Positions 55,584 to 64,000 of a stretch of 64,000 nt of DNA are shown in pieces. The notes under the pieces were generated by a model. It was not told the DNA's origin, did not search any database, and saw only the letters and a program-made list of their open reading frames with translations. The number at the start of each line of letters is the position of its first letter. Positions within the stretch are counted from its first letter, which is position 1. Origin of the DNA: Aureobasidium sp. EXF-3400. Lineage: Eukaryota; Ascomycota; Dothideomycetes; Dothideales; Saccotheciaceae. The translations under genes and the position numbers were made by a program. The stretch lies in NCBI GenBank assembly GCA_024195585.1, contig SWBL01000022.1, forward strand, positions 186,001-250,000, in the 5' to 3' direction.

Positions 55584-56278
55584 GGGATTCGAAGCCAGAG
55601 AACAGGTACAGAAGCATGTATCTAGGTATCTCGGCGTGTATTGCTCAAGCAAGAGGCCTCGGTCGAGATGGGCCCGAGCGAGCGCGACCCCAGATTGCAA
55701 GTTTCAGGAAAGTTTGACCGTATTTGTTTACTCGGTCAAATGTTTCGGCAAAAAACTTCTAGAAGGCAGGGTTTGATAACAGGAATTTTGATGTCGGTCA
55801 CAACACAAAAGGAGTGTCTCAAAGTAGCATGACTATCCCGACGAGTGTCTGGGTACATGACGCCGTTGCGCAAGTCGTTTGATTAGATGCATGAAGATAG
55901 TGACACGGGCCTCAATTGATTGGATGCAGACGAGAATGCCAGGCAGGCGGGGAAGTCGAGCGAGAGACATGTTGGAAAGCGGCTTGGATCTGTCTGGTAT
56001 TGCGACATTTGTTCACAAGCAGCAAGTGCATAGAGCGAGACAGGCGCTTGAGAGGGAGACATTTACATGTGGCAGACGAGGTACACAAGGCCTCCCGCCG
56101 TTGCTTCACCGCTGCCACAAGTTGGCGAGACTAATAAACACCCCGCAATGCTGCCACGGCCCATGGTCCTTACGCTCGTGACTAAGTAGCGCATAGTAAT
56201 TCCAATGTCTAGCCTCCGATCTGCCCTCCTGATCCTCGTTGCTTTCCAAGGGCTCTCCATCTAGCACAGGCGGTCACC
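55584..56278. other. Gap between dehydrogenase and TRP-like channel
   Basis: No supported gene; the distal part is the upstream region of the channel gene. Confidence 0.5.
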
Positions 56279-59200
56279 ATGCTGTCGACGCTGCTGAGAC
56301 CGAAAAAGAGGCGTGCCGACAAGTCGCCCTTTTCGAGCCCCTTTGAGAGTTCTCCTCTGGCTGCGCGCAATGACTACGACCAAATTGACGACAACGAGGA
56401 TGCGGACGACTACGATGAGGACGATGGCGGAGAAGACGATCTGGACACGCCATTGCTGCCCATCTTCTCGGCGGCACATCTAGGTTGGTGTTATGGCTTT
56501 GTGCACTCACGGAGGTGCTGATCCAGAACAACAGACAAATTGCCTCTATACAACATCACCCACTCGTGCCGCATACTGATAGTGCAGAAGTGCGAGACTA
56601 CCCTCACATGGGACCAACTGCGATCGCCCCAGGTCTCGCAGTTCTTGGTCAAACCTATCCAATCGCAGATCCGCAAAGACCACTTCAATCGAGCGACCAT
56701 ATGCGCCCTGGTCGCAAACTGTTTGCAGTTCCAGAAAGAGGCACAGCAAGATGCAGGAAACGCTGGTGTGAGCAAGACGAGGGCCATGGTCTCGGAGTTG
56801 CTGGCCATTCGCCTGTTGAAGGACTTCAGTCTTCGTGAATTGATCGATGCACTGAGTTACGACTTCAACCCACTCGAAGGACTGGACGCGCCCGAGGGAG
56901 GCGCTCAGCTGAGGCAGTACAACAGATCTGCGCGCATCTCGACTGTCGAGATTGCCATCCGTGCCCAGGCGAAGCGCTTCCTCGCCCACCCACTGGTCGT
57001 GCAACAGCTCGAGGCCATTTGGGCAGGTAGTATTGTCTTCCACTCGGCTGCCGACAATCTCCACCGCAAGCCACCTACACCACCTCCAACCAGAGGACGA
57101 AGTGGATACGGCACAATCGCAAACAACGCTGCTCCTCAGCCCGCTCCCATCCACAATGCACAACCTAGCATCAGACGAAGCGTCACCCTCTACAACCCCA
57201 AGGATGCCTCGCTTTTCAAGCTGTCTCGATTGAGGGTTCCTCGCTATAGACAGCTCTTCTCTACCCTCTCCTTCACCATCATGCTGGGCTTATTCTTGGC
57301 TGTTCTGGTTGATCGTTCTACTGAAATCACTCCACTTGAGATTATCTTCTGGTTTTGGAGTGCTGGGTACATGCTCGACGAGCTGGTAGGTTTCTCTGAG
57401 CAAGGCTTCGGACTCTACATCATGAGTGTGTGGAACGCCTTTGACTTGGGTATCTTGCTCTGCTTCTTCGCCTACTACGTACTCCGCCTATATGGTGTCC
57501 TGATACCCGCTGCACGCAAGCATTACACTGCTCATATGGCTTATGATGTCCTGGCGTCTACTGCTGTATTGCTGTTCCCACGTGCATTCAGCGTCTTGGA
57601 TCATTACAAGTACTTTTCTCAGCTCCTCATTGCGTTCCGTCTCATGGTTCAAGACATGATTGCTATCCTTGTACTCATCGTCATTGCCTGTAGCGGATTC
57701 TTCGTCGCCTTCACACTGTCTTTCAGCGAAGAGAAGGCAGAGGCCTCAAAAGTCGCCTATGCATTGTTTCAACTAACCATGGGCTTCACTCCCGCTGCTT
57801 GGGATCTTTGGCCAAAGTACAACCTCCTGGGAAAAGCCGTCTTGGTTGGCTTCTTGTTCCTCTGTCACTTCCTTATTGTGACGATTCTCATCACAGTCCT
57901 GACCAACTCTTTCATGGCAATTGTTCAAAACGCCAACGAGGAGCATCAGTTCCTATTCGCTGTCAACACTATCTCCATGGTCAAGTCGGACGCCCTGTTT
58001 TCGTACATCCCACCTACGAATCTGTTTGGCTGGGTAGCATCGCCGCTGCGTTACCTTGTCCCATTCCGAAAATTTGTCAGGTTCAACAGGACAATCATCA
58101 AGATCACCCATTCTCCAATGCTTTTTGCAATCTTCACTTACGAGCGATTGTTCCTCGTGCGCAACGCGTACACCCCTATGGATCTCGTCGAGCGCAAAGC
58201 ACCAAGAAGGGGCCGTCTGCCCGCTTTCACCATGAAGAACAGTGGCCCATTCAGCCCTGGTACTCGTCTTCGTGAACCATCCATCGTGTCTTTCCACAAA
58301 GACCGCGCGCTGGAGGAGGTGTTCCGCCGACCGTTCGATATGACAACACGAACGATATCCCAGCATTCGAACCCTGACCAACGGAAAGCGACTGTCGTCG
58401 ATAACTGGATGCAAGATATGGGTGACGAGGGAGGTGCGAGTCCCCCGATGGAGCAGCCTCGCTCCGTTCTGGAGAGATTGGAGAACCGCAGACCAGGCAT
58501 CCGACGCGCCCAGACATCGGCCAACAGAGTTAGTACGGTCAAGCGCGACTTTTCCGCAACTTCTAGATCTGTCTTGTCTGATCCCGAGGATCTCGCTTCC
58601 ACAATCTTCCCAAGACCTACGCCGATGCGAATTGAGGAAGAGACGGATCTCGAAATGGAGCGTGAAGACCTACCGCAAGAGACTGATGCAGACGGCGACG
58701 ACGAGCTTCTGACCAACGATGGTGATAATATCACGGCCACCGGTTACGACAGAACTCCCACAGGAACTCCAGATCTTGTTGAGAGGAAAGGTCCATCCCC
58801 AGCTAAGCCTACAGTAAAGGACTACTTCGAGGGCGCAGACTTGCAAACGATGAGCTCTGTTCCAAATGCCACAAGAGCACGACTCATGAGCGGCGAGCAC
58901 AAACGTGAGGGCCACCAACGCACTGTGTCACAGAGTACAATGGTCTTCTCACCGATCGTGGAGCAGGGGTACACATCATCTGCGTCAGAACGTGTGCCTG
59001 AGCCGTCTCGCCCTACTACGGCCAAACAACACAGCGGTGGCTCAGCACCATTGCTTCAATCAGCGCCTCAGTCCAGTGGCCGTAAGACACCACGTACGAG
59101 CAACCCCAGCAGACCACGACCCAACATGCCCAACCGACTCGCACAATATACGGCTCCAAACATACGCTTCGATCGATTTGGTGACTCGACACGTCGTGCG

Positions 59201-59872
59201 AATAGGAAACCATCTTTCAATGCTCTCGCCCTTGATTTGGCATCCGACTACGGTGACCATCACCGACGTGGCTTGACACCTGAGCCCTTGTCACCAGGCT
59301 ATCAGCCGAGTATCCCAGCGAGCTTCAGCGAGCAGATGCTGCGTGAGCGCGAAGTTGCTCTAGACAAGGAACGACGCCGCCAGGAGCAGCGACGTCGTAG
59401 TCAAGAGGAGGAGAAGGGCATGGTGGGCAGAATCATGCTGACACGCATGAACACGCTCGAGGAAGGTTTCCGGGAGATCCTTCGCGAGGTACGCGTTTTA
59501 GCACATACCTCGCGAGGAACCAGTGATGCGGGTCTGACAGGCATCATGAACTCCCGGTCTTCGTTGACCGTGCCGCCATCCTCGGACGGCAACGCACTGT
59601 CTAGACCCAAGACTCCTGTTAGCAGAACAGGAGGTGCGAGCGAGAGAGCCAGGAGCCCCAAGAAGGGCAAAGGCAAGAACAAAAGCAAGGGCAAAAACTC
59701 CATCAACAGTAGCAGCGAGGCTGATCCGATCAGTCCGTTGACTATTCAGGAGAGTACTGCTCAGACTACAGGTCCATCGGACGAACCCGAGACGCCTGGC
59801 ACGGTGAGAGCGTTGTCCACACATGCCGAGGAAGGGTTCGATGATGATAAACATGACACCGAGAAGGAGTAG
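56279..59872 (+). CDS. YVC1: TRPY/Yvc1-like vacuolar cation channel
   Basis: Exons 56279-56483 and 56535-59872 with a 51-bp intron (GTTGGT...AACAG) encode 1180 residues. After an acidic N terminus, the splice restores HLDKLPLYNITHSCRILIVQ, a conserved fungal TRPY segment, followed by TTLTWDQLRSPQVSQFLVKP. Six hydrophobic spans lie at about 305-545 (for example TLSFTIMLGLFLAVLV, IAILVLIVIACSGFFVAFT and VLVGFLFLCHFLIVTILITV), with a pore-like ALFQLTMGFTPAAWDLW between the fifth and sixth. The roughly 635-residue C-terminal tail is disordered, Ser/Pro/Arg-rich, and ends in a Lys/Gly-rich stretch and an acidic end. Yeast Yvc1 releases vacuolar calcium on osmotic or mechanical stimuli; the same role is inferred here. 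Confidence 0.9.
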
Positions 59873-60414
59873 ATGGCTTAATGATCCTCTAGAGGTAGAG
59901 CAGATATGGTGGGAAGGAATAAGGCGTAGAGATTGTTAATAGATTCATGATTGCATAATGGTATGAGCTTGGTATGTGAACCAGTTGACGAGCATCTCCC
60001 AATCTGAGAAGAACTGTGCATTAATACAGCTTACACGTGCCACTTTGATAAGACTTGCGCAAGTGGAGTGTCGATGTAGGCAAAATGATAGCAGATGCGG
60101 AATCACACTGCGCCAAGGCTCGTCCCCGCAGGTGAAAAGGGCAGGAGGGAACCTTGGAACTTGGTCTCGCTTCTTACCTTTGGAAGCCTCGCTTACTCCC
60201 ATTCTTTTGACCATCGCCGCTTCTTTCCCCCCAAGTTTGAAGTGAGGCAAGCAGCTGCCTCGAGTGTTAAGCGAGCCCAACCTGCCAAGCCGAATCAGTG
60301 GCCCGAGGCTTGCGGCGCGACTGACGTGCGTCTTGTTGATTGATTGTCGAATAGATTCGGCTCGGCTGCGTTGATTGGAGGCGCAGGGTAGTTTCGAGGG
60401 AGGATCGAGGAGCG
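59873..60414. other. Gap before Zn2Cys6 gene
   Basis: Flanking sequence; a long reverse-strand frame covers it but is not supported. Confidence 0.5.
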
Positions 60415-62457
60415 ATGGGAGACGACCACACGGATCCCGTGCTGCGCTTGCAGTCACATCAGTCGCTTCCACCACGGCCGCCGCCGGCGAACAAGGACGC
60501 CCGAGACGACGCGCACCCGGAACGCGACCAGACGTCGACGCCGCATAGCGACAAGCACCCGGATCAGCCCTCAGCACTCGCGGCCGACGCGTCAAATCAT
60601 CAACAGGCGCATCAGCAAGAGAACAGTCACGGACCGGTTGTGTCGACACAAGACGCGTCGGGTGTGTCTGATCCGGCGCAAAGTCACGTCTCGCAGCACT
60701 CGACGCCGACTCTACCACCCATGAACTACCAACACCAACCGACGGTGCACACTCCGGCACCGGTCTCCGCTCCAGCGCCAGTGCATGCTCAGAATGGTCA
60801 CCACCCGCAGCATCACCAACCCCCACCACCCCAACATCACCCACACCCGGCTCCGGCGCACAACACCAATGGTCAATACCCACCACACGGCCATGCACCC
60901 CCTCCGCCCAACTACACATATCCTCCAGAAGCTGGCATGCAACAAGCTCCGTCTAACATGCAGTCTAACGGCGGGCCTGTCAACGGATACCCTCCCCACA
61001 TGGGCTACCAGGTGCCAATAGGATCGCCGCATCTCAACGCAAACCAGCTCCCGGGAACACGGCATAAGAAAGAGATCAAGCGTCGCACAAAAACAGGCTG
61101 TCTGACATGCCGGAAACGTAGAATAAAATGTGACGAGGGCCATCCTGCATGTCGCAATTGTCAGAAGAGCAAGCGTGAGTGTCTAGGCTACGACCCCATT
61201 TTCAAGTCGCAGTCCTCACCACCAACCATCCAACCTGCGCCTGGCATATTTCCTCCTCAACCGCAACAGCAACAACCCCAACAACAGCAGGTCAAGCATG
61301 AGCCACAAATGCCTTCTGAGCCCCAGCGTTACTCGAACATTCCGCAAGGATACATGCCCGCTGCCAGTGCCGGCTACTCTCCTGCCACCGTCATGCAACC
61401 GCCTGTCGACTTTGGCGCTCAGATCGATCCTGCCTTGGGTCCTGTTAATCCAGCTGCTGCACCTCCTCCTATACAACCTCCACCACCTCCCCAACCGCCT
61501 CATGAAGAATACACAACTAGTCTGCACCCACAGCGCAATGGTATTTCAAACCTTGCCTGTACTCCGCTCGCTGCTTGCTAACACACTGTAGTACGTCTCG
61601 TCGCCGCCGAATCACTACACAGTCTGGATAACATCCCTCCAACGCTGCCCGCACGTAATCCAAACCCTCTTGCACCGCATGAGATGGAACAAATCCGTAT
61701 CATGTACCTTGCAGAATACGCCTCCGGACTGGACCGTTTCTTCGAGACCAGCTGGTACACGGATCACGGCTTTAACCTTATTGCTGGAAACCACGATCTT
61801 TTACGTTACTTCCTGTATTGCATCGAACGCTTTTCACAGGCTCAGGCTGGTGGTGGTTCACATGGACTCACCTCTCTGGAAGCTCGCCTTGTATGGCAAC
61901 TCGGCTGCCTGCCTCGATCTATTCCCTCAAATACAGCTCCTCCATACATTACCACTCTTCTACAACGCCTGGCTATAGTGGAGAATTTACTATGCGGCAC
62001 ATTCCTGGATCCCGCCATGGTTCCTGCACAACCTCCAGTCAATCCTCCCGACCCAAAGCTTGTCGAACAATACACTCGATATTTGCAAGATGCCTTCTGG
62101 CACCAACTAGGCCGCTTCGTCAGCATTCACGACGACATCATTTCGCCCGACGCCGCCCAGCAAATTGCCACAGCTCTTGCGGCTATGCGCAACATACTGT
62201 CCATGCTCGAGAACCGTGATGTTCTTTACTCAATGGCCATCGCCCGTCACTTCGGAGGTCGCATGGTCGATTACACAGAGAGTAAGATCTTGGTGTCGAA
62301 GAGTGCAGAGCCAGATGATCCTATTGCTAAGCTTGCCGTTGCGATGAACTTCATCCGTGACGAAGACTCGCAAGGCACGACACAAGTTGTACAAAGATTG
62401 TGCGGTATGTGCAGAAGAAGTTGGCAGCTGCAACGGCAGAATGCACCATCTTCATAG
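60415..62457 (+). CDS. Zn2Cys6 fungal transcription factor
   Basis: Exons 60415-61540 and 61592-62457 with a 51-bp intron (GTATTT...CTGTAG, branch CTAAC) encode about 663 residues. The first 210 residues are low-complexity, rich in His, Pro, Gln and Ala. The DNA-binding domain at about 229-256 has the pattern C-x2-C-x6-C-x6-C-x2-C-x6-C (CLTCRKRRIKCDEGHPACRN...), preceded by a basic KRRTKTG. A Pro/Gln-rich linker leads to a helical regulatory region (MEQIRIMYLAEYASGLDRFF, ETSWYTDHGFNLIAGNHDLL) of the fungal-specific regulator type. The 3' end is uncertain: a GTATGT at 62405 could be a donor for a further small exon, though the unspliced frame stops neatly at 62457. Target genes are unknown. 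Confidence 0.82.
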
Positions 62458-62469
62458 TTTGCGGCTTGG

Positions 62470-63640
62470 CTAGAGCTTTTGTACGACAGGTGAGATGGAC
62501 TGCCGTGTTTTATTCATTTGCTTTTCATGATACCATGCCTCTGCGATACTTGGGCTTCTGCTGTTATTACCATACATCATAAATGCGTTATCATCCTCGT
62601 GCAGACTTTGCTCTGTCAAATGCTCATCATCTGAATTGTCTGTGTCCATATGTTCCAAGTATTGCTGCTGATGTCGAAGCTCCTGCTTGCCGCCCACGAA
62701 GATGCTCTATCAAGCTAGCAAGTCAATGGGTATGTGTCAAGCACGTTGATTTAACCGGTACCTTGCCGGCCAGGACCGAAGGTGGCGGGCTGGTGGACAA
62801 CAGGGTTTGCTTGTTTGACACATGCTCAAACAAATAAGACAGGCGGTTCAGGTTTAGTCTGGTATTGGAATTTCCTTCCGTGTACGACCATAGGGTTTTG
62901 TGAATAGCAATACGAGCAAGAGAGATGTCATACCGATGGAAGTCCAAGAGTCGTCGTCATCCTCTGTAATCTCGTGTCCAAGGTCAACTGTTCGCCCTCG
63001 GGTAGTGCAACTCCAAGATCACAAGTGAGCTCGAAAAGGAATAGTGAGTAGATCTCGATGTTGTTGCGAGGGTCGAGATTCGGAGGACTGTCAACTGTTT
63101 GATGGGTAGTTGGCCAAGCTGTGGGCCATTTCGAATCCTGCCCGTCGTAGTTCAGGGACCAGACATCATCTTCCCCTTGCCCCCGCATGCTAATCCAGTC
63201 AACAACCGACATCGATGAACTTTCAAGGAGATGATCGCGAGTCATCTGGCTGACAAACATGTCACGGTGCAGCCGGAAATACTCTTCAAGTTGCAATAGT
63301 GTATCTGCCTTGATGGCTCGGGCGTGGTCAAGAACATCGGCGCTTTGTCCCCCACCAGGGCTTTCTCTTTCCTTGATGGGACACAACGGCTGCGAGTCTG
63401 TATGATATTAGACCGTTGCGATTATTAGGAGCCTTTGCACGATTTAGGAGTGTGCCACAAGCCATGGCGTTTCTCTCTCTGTCTCCAGAAACAATTGCGA
63501 TCCTCCTCGGTGAGTCGTAGCTTCCTGGCGAGCAAGCATCCAAAACTACCAGGCATAGTGCACAGTGATGAGATTTGTTTACACGATGCACAACGTCTCG
63601 AAACCTCCATCCTGCGACAAAACAATGCCAAACCAACTGT
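62470..63640 (-). CDS. Unresolved reverse-strand gene, partial model
   Basis: The best supported exon is 63397-62934 (154 codons plus two bases): KADTLLQLEEYFRLHRDMFV, DHLLESSSMSVVDWISMRG and IEIYSLFLFELTCDLGVALP look like a real helical protein. It ends at a GTATGA donor, and a last exon 62685-62470 in the matching phase ends NKTRQSISPVVQKL with a stop 12 bp from the convergent transcription-factor stop. The intervening intron would be 248 bp, long for this window. Upstream, an exon within 63640-63442 is open in two frames and I could not decide between them. I recognise no family, and the start codon is not identified. Confidence 0.4.
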
Positions 63641-64000
63641 CATCCAGGCACAGCAACGCTTCGCTTCGTGTAGCGTCAGGAGAACTCAATCCGGATTGGC
63701 TGTCGTTCCAACGTCTTTCAGTGTTTGGACATCACGGGGGAAGGCCGATCCTTCACCCTTTGACAACATCCATCCTCCACACGCGAGAGTTTACCCGTCT
63801 AACCTGCAATGGATATGCTTGTCTCCATCTTATCGTTGCAAGATGAGCCAGGTAACGGTGCTGTTGCCCGGTAGGGAGGAGATTGCTCTGACAGAGGCAA
63901 CTGCACCGTTGCAAGCACAAGCAATAGACATCTTCGAGGGAAACTTGCCGCCCCAAAGGGTAACAAACCTGTATATAAGGTACTATCACTTCCCAGCCAT
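63641..64000. other. Window end, nothing assigned
   Basis: A TATATAAGG-like box at about 63973 is visible on the forward strand. The region may belong to the unresolved reverse-strand gene or to a gene beyond the window. Confidence 0.4.

Noticed and set aside
59945..60919. 324-codon reverse frame
   Set aside because: It overlaps the Zn2Cys6 gene in antisense and is composed of low-complexity complement.
1..64000. CRISPR array, operon structure, insertion sequence or prophage
   Set aside because: No regularly spaced repeats, no bacterial-type gene packing and no terminal inverted repeats were found; introns and tRNA structure show nuclear fungal DNA.

Overview
The window is nuclear DNA of a filamentous ascomycete fungus (Pezizomycotina; a dothideomycete-like black-yeast relative would fit, but the sequence alone does not fix the genus). 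The evidence is about 30 genes on both strands, short GT-AG introns (mostly 46-66 bp with CTAAC/CTGAC-like branch sites), and typical fungal proteins: Clr2, RasA-type Ras, Kex1, Pex20, a TRPY channel, BTB-domain proteins and a Zn2Cys6 regulator. I rebuilt exon structures by hand from splice signals, reading frame and family conservation. Most multi-exon models close in frame exactly.

Layout. 0.5-4.4 kb: a salicylate-hydroxylase-like FAD monooxygenase and a Clr2-type silencing factor. 6.7-12.8 kb: a zinc-binding protein with a duplicated six-cysteine module, then three tandem BTB/POZ paralogues. 13.2-17.5 kb: a molybdopterin-binding-domain protein, glia maturation factor (GMF/Aim7) and Ras. 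19.3-25.0 kb: an NCS1 permease interrupted by one in-frame TGA, divergent from a ten-exon hydantoinase/oxoprolinase-DUF917 fusion; the shared promoter region is rich in GATA sites. 25.6-27.7 kb: two coiled-coil orphans. 28.5-32.8 kb: MPP10, a tRNA-Arg(ACG) and an unusual protein-kinase-like gene. 34.5-35.6 kb: a secreted six-cysteine protein and an intron-containing tRNA-like gene. 36.1-40.4 kb: a catalase-like haem protein divergent from the Golgi coiled-coil protein Rud3. 41.3-47.9 kb: a doubtful small gene, GLE2/RAE1 with a possible N-terminal extension, a secreted SMP-30/lactonase-like protein and KEX1. 48.7-55.6 kb: a fourth BTB gene, SEC13 and PEX20 (divergent pair), and a D-2-hydroxyacid dehydrogenase. 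56.3-62.5 kb: a TRPY/Yvc1-like cation channel and a Zn2Cys6 regulator, followed by a poorly resolved convergent gene.

Most genes are unrelated housekeeping genes. Two sets look functionally or evolutionarily linked. The first is the permease-hydantoinase divergent pair, which reads as a catabolic unit for a hydantoin-like nitrogen compound whose transporter may have been lost. The second is the tandem BTB array, in which intron position, 3' flank and a C-terminal Cys/His motif are all shared. Two genes (GMF, SEC13) have a first coding exon that is only the ATG.
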